Assembly: GCF_963678635.1 (NCBI RefSeq)
Contig: NC_087064.1
Coordinates: forward strand, 29,306,189-29,370,188
Direction: 5' to 3'
DNA length: 64,000 nt
Source: Symsagittifera roscoffensis
Taxonomy: Eukaryota > Xenacoelomorpha > Acoela > Convolutidae
Of this stretch, positions 10,515-19,480 are shown one piece after another; position 1 is the first letter of the stretch, and every line of letters starts with the position of its first letter. The position numbers were made by a program, and so were the translations under genes. The notes beneath the pieces were generated by a model, which was given only the letters and a program-made list of their open reading frames with translations, was not told the origin of the DNA and did not search any database.

Positions 10515-11348
10515 AGAAAGATCAAAATCTACCAAACAAAAATGTATACAGCAACAACAGTTCAGGAAAACCACTTCCGAACAATACCAATTACACGAGA
10601 ACTCAATCACCATATAACTCAAGTTATAGAGGAAGATCATTTTCATCACCCACAAATTCTTAAATTAGCCTCCGGTACACACACCGAATGGATTTTAAAC
10701 AGAGATAAAAAACACAAAGAAATTTACCAAAAAGTAACAAAAAAGTTGTTACAAAGGCAAAACATTAATGAACAAATAAATTCACGCTTTACACCAGCCT
10801 CCGATTTAAAAATTGGAACATTTGTTTTAATACCCAATTTTAACACTCAAAAAGGAATTTCTAAAAAATTACAACCCCTTTGTAAAGGACCATACCAAAT
10901 AATTCGCAAACCCACTGATGTCACATATAAAATCACCGACTCAGACCAAAAAGAAATTGTTCAACATCGAAACAACCTATTACCTTATTACCCAAAAGAA
11001 TACGCACTACGCGAAATAACTCAATTATATTCTTTCACAGGTTTAAAAGTTATTCAAAATAACCCACATACGGAGAATAAAACAGAGGAAAAATATCACA
11101 TTCATCTCGAAAACCAAAATAAAAAATCAACTAAAACGAAAAACAATACAAAAACGCTAGATCAAAATATACCTCAAAAAGAAAGAAAAAATAGAAAAAT
11201 GACAGAAAAAATAATAACCCAAGAACAAATTGACAAATCAGAACATAGAGAGTCATCACGACTTAGAAATCAACCACGTAAAAACTATAAAATATTCATC
11301 CCACAATCTAAAATATTAAAGAAAGTCGAATTTCAAAAACAGCTTTAA
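10515..11348 (+). CDS. pol: Pol remnant: integrase C-terminal domain and basic tail
   Basis: This frame continues in phase after the Gag stop; its first AUG is at 10542. Residues from about 45 onward (ILNRDKKHKEIYQKV) look like the end of an integrase. Residues 90-145 form the SH3-like C-terminal DNA-binding fold of Ty3/gypsy integrases (IGTFVLIPNF, LCKGPYQIIRK, RNNLLPYYPKE). A basic tail of about 120 residues follows, ending in an SSRLRNQPRKNYK-type string. Protease, RT, RNase H and the integrase zinc-finger and DDE domains are missing. The deletion junction is probably between about 10,515 and 10,670, and the first 40 codons match neither side clearly. Confidence 0.82.
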   Translation, partial: RKIKIYQTKMYTATTVQENHFRTIPITRELNHHITQVIEEDHFHHPQILKLASGTHTEWILNRDKKHKEIYQKVTKKLLQRQNINEQINSRFTPASDLKIGTFVLIPNFNTQKGISKKLQPLCKGPYQIIRKPTDVTYKITDSDQKEIVQHRNNLLPYYPKEYALREITQLYSFTGLKVIQNNPHTENKTEEKYHIHLENQNKKSTKTKNNTKTLDQNIPQKERKNRKMTEKIITQEQIDKSEHRESSRLRNQPRKNYKIFIPQSKILKKVEFQKQL

Positions 11349-11942
11349 TTTTATATTTCATAATCTTTGCACCTCTGAAATATTTTGAACTTTCATTTTT
11401 CAAAATAACATGCTGACAAACACGCAGCGACTCTAGTTCATAATTAGCCAATAGGATTCATCCAATCCGTCACCTTCTCTAACTCTAGCACAAATCAACT
11501 AGACGAACGATATTAAACTCCAGGCATATCTATAACTATAACTTTGCGACCTCCAGGTCAAAAATAAGCAAACCACTCCAACTTGACAACTAAAATAAAT
11601 ATCACCATAATATCATAACCCTCCCTTATCTAATAACCCAAAGATCAACAATATTTCCCAATCTCAGACCTCAAATACCCCCCAAAACAAATATGTTAAA
11701 TTAGCCTAAAGTAAAAGAACGACCATTTTAATTAGCCTAAAGTATAAAAATCTCAAAAATACCCCAGATCATTTGACAAATACAAATAAAGAAAAAGAAG
11801 ACCTCCCGATCATCATAAAATTTGCCCCCAACAATTTTTCACAAAATTCAACCCACTTGTCAAAAAACCATTAAATAATTCGACCACACTTGAAAATTGC
11901 CTCAAACAACAAAAAATATTCGATCGAGAAGCCATTTCTTAA
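11349..11942 (+). other. Non-coding spacer between pol remnant and hydrophobic ORFs
   Basis: About 590 bp, A/C-rich, with no open frame worth naming. A short direct repeat TTAGCCTAAAGTA occurs at about 11,700 and 11,736. Just before the next ORF, CGATCGAGAAG and CTTCTCTCG form an imperfect inverted repeat around the AUG at 11943. A subgenomic or splice acceptor for env-region expression could lie here, but I cannot identify one with confidence. Confidence 0.45.
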
Positions 11943-12173
11943 ATGCTCTTCTCTCGACCAGTCAACATAATTCTTAACATTCTCATAAACTTTTTAACGA
12001 TATTTAAACTTTTAATCATATTTCTTTTTGATACCTTTGAATCTTTTGTAATAATCTTAATCATTTTTTGCAATATTTTTTTAATTTTCTATTCCATATT
12101 TGAACTATACCTCCAACTTTCGAAAGCTATTGACTATATCCACAGGTACGATTCACAAAACTTATCTAAATGA
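11943..12173 (+). CDS. Small hydrophobic ORF (76 aa), unknown
   Basis: The product is almost entirely Leu/Ile/Phe-rich, with about two to three predicted membrane-spanning segments (residues 8-30 and 32-58), ending in a short polar tail. Its stop overlaps the next AUG as ATGA at 12170, a tight coupling. AT-rich DNA can generate hydrophobic frames by chance, so it may be spurious. The ATGA overlap and its place between pol and env favour a real small membrane protein or part of an env leader. Confidence 0.35.
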   Translation: MLFSRPVNIILNILINFLTIFKLLIIFLFDTFESFVIILIIFCNIFLIFYSIFELYLQLSKAIDYIHRYDSQNLSK

Positions 12174-12358
12174 TACGAACCATTTATAGTAGAACAGATA
12201 TTTTTTTACTATTTGTAATTTTTATAACATTTCTATCATCCCTCATCTTGACAATATGCAAATGTATAAAGAAAGCAATCATCACATTCGCCCTAGCATT
12301 AATCCTCCTAATTCTTTTTCTAGAAGAATTCTATAATAATTATAAATTTTTCCACTAA
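12170..12358 (+). CDS. Second small hydrophobic ORF (62 aa), unknown
   Basis: Two hydrophobic segments (about residues 10-27 and 33-50) are separated by a short basic turn, CKCIKK. It overlaps the preceding ORF by four bases and the following open frame (12324-13448, +1 frame) by 35 bases. The three frames may be pieces of one membrane protein with a Ser/Pro-rich tail, or separate products. Sequence alone does not decide. Confidence 0.35.
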   Translation: MIRTIYSRTDIFLLFVIFITFLSSLILTICKCIKKAIITFALALILLILFLEEFYNNYKFFH

Positions 12359-13448
12359 AAGAATAAATAAAAAACCATCAAAAATTGCTAACCAACAATC
12401 ACACAGTCAGTCTTCACCGACATCATCCCAAGATAACCCAACACCACCTTCAACTACCCAAAACCCCCAAACATCTACACGAATTTCCTTTCAAGATAAC
12501 CCATATACCTTTGAAGAACGACACGCTCGCTTATCTGAACCACTAGAACCAGTTCAACGACAAGCACCTCTAAGCGAACCAACATATAACTTATACCCAA
12601 CACTACCACAAGAATTAAGTAGAATACAAAATCCTAGCCAAAATCAAAACACAGTCGAAATAAATAGACAAACTATACATCCTCGACGAAACAGAAATTT
12701 TCGAACTCCCCGAGTTCATTTTGATATACCTCAATCCCCATCACAAAGTACTCCAGAAAACCCCATTGGTATATTACCAGAAACCCCTACGCTTCTTTCA
12801 CAACGTAGCACCTCAAGCCTACCCTCAGATTACTTAGGTTCAACACCAACATCTGAACAAATACTTGAAAATCCCTTTAACCCCACAAACCAAACATCAC
12901 GACTACCATATTGGACAACACATTCATTCACACAAGGTGAACCAAATTTAATCAATGATCCAATAGATATTTCTACGGATACAACAACATCCTCATCACT
13001 ACCAGAAACATTATCACTACCATCAAGACCATCAATAAGCCAGATTTCACCAACGCCTTTCAACTTAAATTTCCCAAATAACCTCGACGCTAGATATCGA
13101 GAACAAACATCAACAAATATTCCTTTAAGACTAGACTGGAATACATTCACAGCACCTCCACCATTATTTGGACAACACCCAGAAAGTAACCGACTCCACA
13201 ACTGGGCACTCAATAGACTACAATATAGTCAAGACATCCACGAAGACATTCGTGATCATAACATCCAAATACTCCAACAAAATAGTCTACAATTAAAATT
13301 TGAAATCACGGTTAAACTAAACAACATTACTCAACATCCCTACCCATTAAACCCACCAAATATAACAGCTCAATCACTACCACCACCATTTATAACAACT
13401 GAAGTAATATACAAATACGACAGATATACCAAAAAGACAATTGGTTAA
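12324..13448 (+). CDS. Ser/Pro/Thr-rich open frame between pol and env, unknown
   Basis: A frame of about 374 codons without an early AUG, open from the TAG at 12321 to the TAA at 13446. The product is polar and low-complexity for about 280 residues, rich in Ser, Pro, Thr, Gln and Asn. It then becomes more structured, with QHPESNRLHNWALNRL and QLKFEITVKLNN. I recognise no domain. Its end overlaps the env-like frame (open from 13408) by 41 bases in the +1 direction, so it may be expressed as an extended env N-terminus by frameshifting, or be a frameshifted part of the same gene. Confidence 0.5.
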   Translation, partial: KNSIIIINFSTKRINKKPSKIANQQSHSQSSPTSSQDNPTPPSTTQNPQTSTRISFQDNPYTFEERHARLSEPLEPVQRQAPLSEPTYNLYPTLPQELSRIQNPSQNQNTVEINRQTIHPRRNRNFRTPRVHFDIPQSPSQSTPENPIGILPETPTLLSQRSTSSLPSDYLGSTPTSEQILENPFNPTNQTSRLPYWTTHSFTQGEPNLINDPIDISTDTTTSSSLPETLSLPSRPSISQISPTPFNLNFPNNLDARYREQTSTNIPLRLDWNTFTAPPPLFGQHPESNRLHNWALNRLQYSQDIHEDIRDHNIQILQQNSLQLKFEITVKLNNITQHPYPLNPPNITAQSLPPPFITTEVIYKYDRYTKKTIG

Positions 13449-14220
13449 ATCACATTTTATAACCCATACTCAGGATTATCATACACATGTATATTCTAAA
13501 AATATTTATTTTTCTCCAACTCTTTTTTCTAGTAATCTCAAATCAAAACATATAAACCCTTCCCCCCGCACAGGACCCCAAGATTTATTAGTAACACATT
13601 ACGATTGTGAAGAAAATGAACAAAAAACACTACACAAATATGCAATAAATCAAGTATCACAATGCGAAACAGAACCACAAGCTATAGAAACTACAAATGT
13701 AATAGCGACACTTTATTCAAAAGCCCGAGCAACAACAGTTATAGGATATAAACTCACAGCAACATTTTCTGAAAAGAAAGTACATTGTTCACAAGTCTCA
13801 AATGGAAATAAAAACCGACTTGACCACGAATCATTCTACCAGAGTAATATCGAACGACTTTTACATCTCAATCCCGAAGATTGTAAAAACGAGTTACTCC
13901 GACTAAACATCACAAGAAATAAAAACGCAGATAGAAAGTTAGTATATTTCCAAGTTTTTTCAGATTCTGTACATCAAGCAGAACTTGAAAGATATCAAGG
14001 ACATATAAAATTAGATGAAAATTACCCATACAACGGCGCACACGGAAGATTAACTTATGACATACACGATAAACACTGGATACCACATATTGGTATAAAT
14101 AACCCATCAAACTGCAAAGCAGACACGAAAAATAAAGGATATCAAGAAATAATGTTTTTCGATTGGAAAATACAACTCGAAAAATACAACTCACACGCGA
14201 TTTATCAGACAACACAATGA
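13441..14220 (+). pseudogene. Env-like ectodomain fragment 1
   Basis: The frame is open from 13408 with no AUG near its start. It holds about 259 codons with cysteines in HYDCEE, VSQCETEP, VHCSQ, PEDCKNE and SNCKAD contexts. Tandem aromatic, Gly and Asn turns (for example NYPYNGAHGRLTYD) suggest beta-rich extracellular structure. No signal peptide is visible, so it would depend on the upstream frames for export. It ends at TGA 14218, after which similar sequence continues in the -1 frame. Confidence 0.6.
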
Positions 14221-15137
14221 TCTATTAAGGAATTAGATTACCTTGTAAAATTGATCAAGGCTATTGTGACCCTACAACACGAAAACAAGCAACAATTGTT
14301 TGGTTCCCCGAAGACACATGTACAACATTTCAAGTAGCAAAAATACACGCTCGTATGATAAAATTTCACGAAAAATATTTTATACAATCAATTCCATATG
14401 AACAAGTAAATCCATCACGAAAACAAAGTTCTAATTTTAGAAACATACACAATATAGAAAATAAATTGACACGTTTTCAAATATAACAAGAAACAGAACT
14501 TGCATGTAAATACAGAAATCCACTTCACAAAACACAATACTCCGAAATATTAGTTGAATACGAAAAAGGATTCGACATGACCACTGGATAAGTAAAAATT
14601 GACCCATACGCCACAAGTCACCCTATAAACGAAGGAACATCATATATACCAGTTGATTTTCAAAAAAGTAAAGGTCAACCTGGTGGACATCTAAAGCCCC
14701 ATGACACTAGAAGCACACGTTTAGAAGAACTATCACTAACGAATAGTACATATTTCGGTAATATCCACTATGATATTCCTTTAGATATGAAATTAGACTA
14801 CACAATTAGCCGAATTTTTCAAGAAATGTCACTCTCTGAATTAGAAACTCTTCACCAACTATGCGAATTAGAAAGGACACAAATCCTACAATCACTTGCA
14901 TTAGCAGTATTAAAAATACCCTACGCAGGATATTTACTATCAGGAAATAAAACATTTTATGGTTTTATACCTGTACCAAAAAAGTATCACCACTATATGT
15001 TTTTGAAGATAAACGATGCTATAAAAGAATCCCTATCTTTTATAAGAATAAAGTACATTTCGTTGACACACTTTCAAGACGAACCTATTTCTGGGATACC
15101 GCAGTCCCATGTGGATCAGAAAATAGCCACAATGTAG
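14221..15137 (+). pseudogene. Env-like ectodomain fragment 2, two internal stops
   Basis: The frame with codons at positions divisible by three contains CKIDQGYCDPTT, a Cys-rich turn at about 14,245, then EDTCTTF, ACKYRNP and a Leu-rich helix around 14,840-14,900 (LETLHQLCELER). TAA codons at 14484 and 14589 interrupt it. The part from 14787 is the longest AUG-started piece. Near 15,000-15,050 the sensible reading moves to another frame, and the frame itself ends at 15137. Inactive as it stands. Confidence 0.5.
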
Positions 15138-15193
15138 TACAACTGAACCCTGATGAAGATAAATATTACCTTCTTACCCCATATCCCACATTA

Positions 15194-15520
15194 ATGGAAT
15201 CAATCAAAAAATTTTCACCTGAAAGCATTAGAGCTATTGCTCGAAACCCAAATATTGACCTACAATCAATTGGAATATATTCAAAATCCGATATCCAACA
15301 TCACATTAGAACACAACAATTCCAAGAATTATTAACACAAATGGACACTATACAAAGACAATCAATTGACCAAAACTTACGCAAACTTGCCGAAACCGCA
15401 GGATTTGCAGATATTTATACACAAGACTATAGCGGATATTTTAAAGACATTAAAGACTATATATATCTAAACGATGAAAAATACCGACCACAAGATATCT
15501 CACCTATAAAAAATTTTTAG
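15194..15520 (+). pseudogene. Env-like fragment 3, membrane-proximal helical part
   Basis: A 108-codon AUG-started stretch whose frame is already informative from about 15,080. It is predicted helical, with heptad-like hydrophobics in LLTQMDTIQRQSIDQNLRKL. It has no cysteine after a PCGSEN motif just upstream. It ends at TAG 15518, about 70 bases before the hydrophobic segment. The position between ectodomain and anchor fits a fusion-subunit stalk, which is inference from layout only. Confidence 0.45.
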
Positions 15521-15539
15521 CTTTGTTACACTCAAAAAT

Positions 15540-16081
15540 GAAATCCTTGATTTTCTAGGATGGCCCTATTACATCTTAGAAAAATTAACTATTTCATACG
15601 CAATGTTTAACTTTATAGGTTTCTTTTTTCACTTTTAAAAGGAATCTATAATACATGCGCTATACACACACAAGTAAATAGACAAGCAAGTGTAGCACGC
15701 ATACTATTTGCAGGATTTTTTGGAATTTTTTCATCATCAATAAACAAAATTCTTTTAGACGCACAAATAAAAGAATACAACACAAAAATAGCAACAAGAC
15801 AGAACACATATAACGAAGAACATAACAATGTAGAAATAACGCCTACAGCACCACAGTTACCACCCCTACCACATAACCATCCATTATCCCTAATCCCACG
15901 AAATTTTCGAAATTTAGCAATAACACATAATCCAAATTTTAGACCAACCATATCACAAAGTCCCAGTCAACATATAATGACACATCATTCACTAGATGAA
16001 AATACATATGAACAAAATATAGAACAACCCCATACCACCGCTTTTCAGTCTCAAAATAATAACTTTTTTAGCCCACGATGA
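15540..16081 (+). pseudogene. Env-like anchor and cytoplasmic tail fragment
   Basis: A hydrophobic stretch begins at 15540 in one frame, ends at TAA 15636 and continues in the frame of fragment 3. ARILFAGFFGIFSSSI at about 15,690 is a second hydrophobic block. A Pro/Asn/His-rich polar tail of roughly 110 residues runs to TGA 16079. That stop overlaps the AUG of the next ORF (ATGA at 16078), so translation of the downstream ORF may be coupled. Confidence 0.45.
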
Positions 16082-16611
16082 GCCGACAACTTGGATCCCT
16101 ACACCGCTCAAATTCCCATCCAACCAACCTCAATACTCCAATTACAATAATTCCACTTTTTGCTTTCCCGCCACCCGATTTCCCAACCAATAATGTAACA
16201 TCAGGCATGAATTCAGACACTAATTCATATATCTCAGTTTTATACTCCATTTCACAACTCAATAACCCAAATATTGAAACCCCTGATGAATTTGCAGACT
16301 CTGAACCATCTCCATCCAATAATTTTCAAACCAACTCCTCAGTTTTTTCAAAACCCCCTTTTCAACCAATCCCACCAAATAACCCACTCCCATCCATTTC
16401 TACACCCTCTTATGCTTCACAAGTCACCCCAACCTACTCTTCATTTCATTCAGACCGATCATCCAATTCTCCAGACACTCCCCAAATCTCCCAAGAACTA
16501 GATAATTTTATCACCCTACAACAACAACCCTTCCACCTTGAAAACCCCACTATAAATCAGATTTCATCCACAATAGAATCATCAAACCCACCTACCCCTA
16601 CACCCTCTTGA
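16078..16611 (+). CDS. N-terminal piece of the post-env ORF
   Basis: 177 codons beginning at an ATGA overlap with the env tail stop. Composition is dominated by Ser, Pro, Asn, Thr and Gln, with no cysteine or membrane segment, so it is probably disordered. It ends at TGA 16609, after which the same frame stays open to 17553. The stop may be a nonsense mutation or a point of readthrough. Confidence 0.4.
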   Translation: MSRQLGSLHRSNSHPTNLNTPITIIPLFAFPPPDFPTNNVTSGMNSDTNSYISVLYSISQLNNPNIETPDEFADSEPSPSNNFQTNSSVFSKPPFQPIPPNNPLPSISTPSYASQVTPTYSSFHSDRSSNSPDTPQISQELDNFITLQQQPFHLENPTINQISSTIESSNPPTPTPS

Positions 16612-17553
16612 GCTTATACCGCATCATTAGCACCATCATCCACATCCACCGAATCATCAAATAGCACTAATAGAGCTTATCGCACTTTCAAAAGAAAATT
16701 CCCAAACCATCCATTTCCAACAAAACCAGGAACAGCCCGTGAGTATATTAATCATCCAAATCACACTAACACGAAAGATTTTTTAGCAATCACCTTACCT
16801 TCATTTCCACTATATACTTTGAACACCCCTACAGATACTAACGATACACGTAGTTTTGTAGATGAACAAGTTTTAATGCCTAGACTTCATTGGACATCAT
16901 ATTATCATTTTACTAACCCCCTTTGCCTACCATTATCTAATACTCACATCGATATAGAAAGAAATCAAGATATGCTATATCGACTCACCACACCACTAAC
17001 ACATAGACAATTTACTTATATAGGATATAAAAAGTCACTAAAAACATACACTGCACCCCGAGCTAACAAATATACGCTAGAATATTACGATCACAACATC
17101 ATCCGAGCTAACCAAGACCAATTTTTAGATGATGATCGTTTCGCTAACCCACAAATCACAAAAAAATTCTTCATCAAAACACCATATGTATTTACACTCA
17201 ATATATATGATCGCAAATTCGACCATGTCATTTCTGAAGCACTAACCGACATGCAAGCTTACGAAAGTTTTAAAGAAAGATTTCAATTATTTTCACTAAC
17301 CTTCAATTTCCTTGCACCACAAAACGCGATTTGCACTGCTCACACGACATTATGTTACGCACTAAACAAACCCACACATATACATATTATCGCTTCATAC
17401 AAAATCATTTTGATCTACACACTCCATCAAGACAACCACACCACCGTTTTCAATTTATTAACTCTAAATACACTTCACCATTTTTTCTTAACTTCACATA
17501 TTGCATCAAAGATACTAACCTTCACGGTATTCTTCGCAATTATGATCCCATAA
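16612..17553 (+). pseudogene. Middle piece of the post-env ORF
   Basis: In phase with the N-terminal piece after TGA 16609; first internal AUG at 16819. Residues from about 16,860 to 17,310 look like ordinary globular protein with mixed charge and many aromatics. The last 50-60 codons before TAA 17551 become hydrophobic and repetitive (LLTLNTLHHFFLTSHI), suggesting reading in the wrong frame after an indel near 17,330-17,400. Confidence 0.4.
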
Positions 17554-17885
17554 CCCAAATGTATATTTTTTGTCCCATCACGAAGACCTTCAACGCAGAA
17601 GAATCCAGACCCTTCCTTATCCCACATGAATTTATTCAACCTATAGAAATCCCGATATTAGAATTCATCCACAACACTAAATACAATCACAAATTATATA
17701 ATCTCATCCAAAACACACCTTATGAGTTTGCAGTTGGCACTGAAGAACTAAAAACTATTAAAGCACTTCAATTGCTTTGGCCACTGCTTCAAACTAAAAA
17801 CATCATTCGCATACTAGCAAAATTACTAACAAATTCCGACATAATACACGACATCTTCCCCCACGGTTTTTTCCCCGACGACTAA
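17331..17885 (+). pseudogene. C-terminal piece of the post-env ORF
   Basis: The coding-like part starts around codon 20 and includes DLHTPSRQPHHRFQF, RNYDPITQMYIFCPITKTF and ELKTIKALQLLWPL. It ends at TAA 17883. An exact 5' splice-site consensus follows within three bases. Unknown function. Confidence 0.4.
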
Positions 17886-17894
17886 CAGGTAAGT
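17886..17894 (+). promoter_or_regulatory. Consensus 5' splice-site sequence after the last ORF
   Basis: CAGGTAAGT lies directly after the stop codon at 17883-17885. It is an exact match to the metazoan donor consensus. A transcript of the element could splice from here into the 3' region. A chance match is possible, and no acceptor was established. Confidence 0.35.
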
Positions 17895-18689
17895 ATAATT
17901 TATACATATTCTTCACTAATAAATTTGAAATAAATACTAACCATTCTTTATCCATGTCTTATTTAGATCTTTAGTCTTCATCCCACGATCATCTGCAAAT
18001 TACACAAAAGAAAAATAAAAAATAATCAAACTTCTTCAAATTCTTCAAAACTCTATTAATATATTGCACTAGATAAATTCAATAAAAATCATACCAATGT
18101 AGTAAATTAATTTATAAATTATTTCCCTAAAAGCAGTAATTCTAATAATGATGAAAATTTGTAACTTAATTTTTCCCCAAAAAACTAGCAGTAAAATTGA
18201 AATTCTATGTAGTAAATTGATAAAACGAAAATGCAGTACTAACCTTTTGATATTTCCATTCACTCGCACAAAAATTCTATCCAAACTCGCACAGCTCGCC
18301 CACGAAGAATTGTTCAAATAATGATTTTCAGTTTCAAGCTTTCACACTCAACAACTCTAACACACAATAACACGTTTCAAACTTTCCTTTAACCCGGTTG
18401 GAAAGGAATTATATACTAAACAAAAGTAACCAATGCAGCTTACTAAACACCACAAATCATAGAATAACAGCATGACTAAGGAAAGGAAACCAACGGTACC
18501 CAAACCGGATTAACCCAGTTTAAAACTGGATAATTTATTCTCTTGAAGACTATTATAAAGTCTAAGAAAGAAACAATAAAACACAAAAAAGTCGAAAGAC
18601 AAACCCATATCAAAAACAATTTGATTTTTGAAAAAAGGTCACAACCAACGAAACATAAGAAAAACCACAATAAACCCAACATAAAACGT

Positions 18690-18835
18690 TATCACATAAC
18701 AGGACCTCTCACAGAAACCGCACGAAATCATACTCCCACTCCTGGCCTAACCCACCAGAGAGGACGTCCTGAGCATGCTCTATAGCCGGCCTAACCCACC
18801 GCGCTACATCCACGCTTTGGGACCACACTTCTATT
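18690..18835 (-). repeat. tRNA-derived SINE-like block
   Basis: On the minus strand, TAGCGCGGTGGG matches a pol III A-box, inside ATGTAGCGCGGTGGGTTAGG. It is followed by repeated GTGGGTTAGGCC strings. The block is GC-rich compared with its surroundings. No good B-box was found by eye, so this may be a truncated SINE head or an unrelated insert in the 3' region. Confidence 0.35.
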
Positions 18836-19024
18836 TTTAATAAGAGGTACTCAAGGGTGAGTAACTCTTCAAAATAACCGAACTAAAACAAAAAGCTTTT
18901 GTGAAAACAACTAACCAAAATCATAATTAAAACACCGAACTAATAAAAATTTTATAAAATGTAAATTATACCTCGCAGTATATAGATCAGCATACAACAC
19001 CAAAGACGAACATCCAAAGACAAA

Positions 19025-19438
19025 ATGACCCCACTACACTCGAAAAAGAATGGCCAACCACAATCAATATGCCGTCCACAATCACAACTCAAAGGATTTA
19101 GAGTACGACTTGACTTCACAGAAAAGGACTTCATTGAACTAGACCAATGACCACCTCGATGTTCAAGTATACGTACAGATCCGAGTAACCAGGCATCCCC
19201 TCCACGCACAATCTCCACGCCATTCCCAGACTAGGTTGAACACAAAAGAAGTTCTCTACATGAAACAGAAAAACCTGTCATAGCAAACCATTCTGAAATC
19301 AGATTTGAGTTTGTTGAGAAAACCCAGTCGTTGTCATAAGAAGACACAACGATTGATCCTGGAACTTCTCTAACAGGAGAACCCAGAAGAAATATGATGT
19401 TCGCCAAATACCAACGTCCATCATCCATCCTTTGAATT
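19025..19438 (+). pseudogene. Stop-interrupted coding-like frame in the 3' region
   Basis: From ATG 19025 the frame reads like protein (GFRVRLDFTEKDFIELD, later SEIRFEFVEKTQS and GTSLTGEPRRN). Stops interrupt it at 19148 (TGA), about 19,229 (TAG), about 19,337 (TAA) and about 19,436 (TGA). The first three could each derive from TGG by G-to-A change. It may be a decayed accessory ORF reached by splicing, or chance. Open frames on the minus strand over the same interval are a competing explanation. Confidence 0.3.
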
Positions 19439-19480
19439 GCAGAAAAACTATTCTAAAAAACTCTGTAAAACCCGGATGAG

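Larger units (their letters stand above)
13408..16081 (+). pseudogene. env: Env-like glycoprotein gene, broken by frameshifts and stops
   Basis: Sequence resembling one envelope-type glycoprotein is spread over several frames: 13408-14220, about 14200-15137, about 15130-15520 and about 15540-16081. The first two parts are rich in scattered cysteines, as in a disulfide-bonded ectodomain, and NxT/S sites are present (for example NIT near 13910). A hydrophobic segment at about 15,590-15,640 and another at about 15,690-15,740 are candidate membrane anchors, followed by a polar tail. Breaks seen: a frame change near 14,200, in-frame stops at 14484 and 14589, a frame change near 15,000-15,100, a stop at 15518 and a frame change near 15,630. 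The order Gag-Pol-Env marks the element as retrovirus-like. I do not assign the glycoprotein to a named viral family. Confidence 0.65.
16078..17885 (+). pseudogene. Unrecognised ORF downstream of env (about 600 codons, broken)
   Basis: The first frame runs 16078-17553 with one TGA at 16609. Its N-terminal 180 codons are Ser/Pro/Thr/Asn-rich (PPNNPLPSISTPS), followed by a basic patch (RTFKRKF at about 16,680) and a folded-looking region rich in Tyr, Phe and charged residues (LHWTSYYHF, FDHVISEALTDM). From about 17,330-17,400 the coding-like reading moves to another frame that runs to TAA 17883 (HDIFPHGFFPDD end). I recognise no domain. Low-complexity N-terminus plus compact C-terminus recalls a structural or accessory protein. 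Its place after env is unusual for a Ty3/gypsy element. Confidence 0.5.
17895..19480 (+). other. Long 3' region before the right LTR
   Basis: 1.6 kb after the last ORF. It contains a CCAGTTT-A-AAACTGG palindrome at 18515-18529, a SINE-like block near 18,700-18,830 and a coding-like but stop-ridden + strand stretch at 19025-19438. No good polypurine tract sits directly before the right LTR. The last 40 bases are mixed (AAAAAACTCTGTAAAAC and CCCGGATGAG), so the plus-strand primer is not obvious. Confidence 0.5.

Noticed and set aside
9193-10655. Several minus-strand open frames over Gag
   Set aside because: Gag on the + strand has a capsid-like domain and zinc knuckle. The antisense frames have none and follow from the G-poor sense strand.
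18952-19428. Two minus-strand frames near the right LTR as an antisense gene
   Set aside because: No domain, and the frames are consecutive only with a shift. The + strand reading is about as coding-like, so neither was called a gene with confidence.
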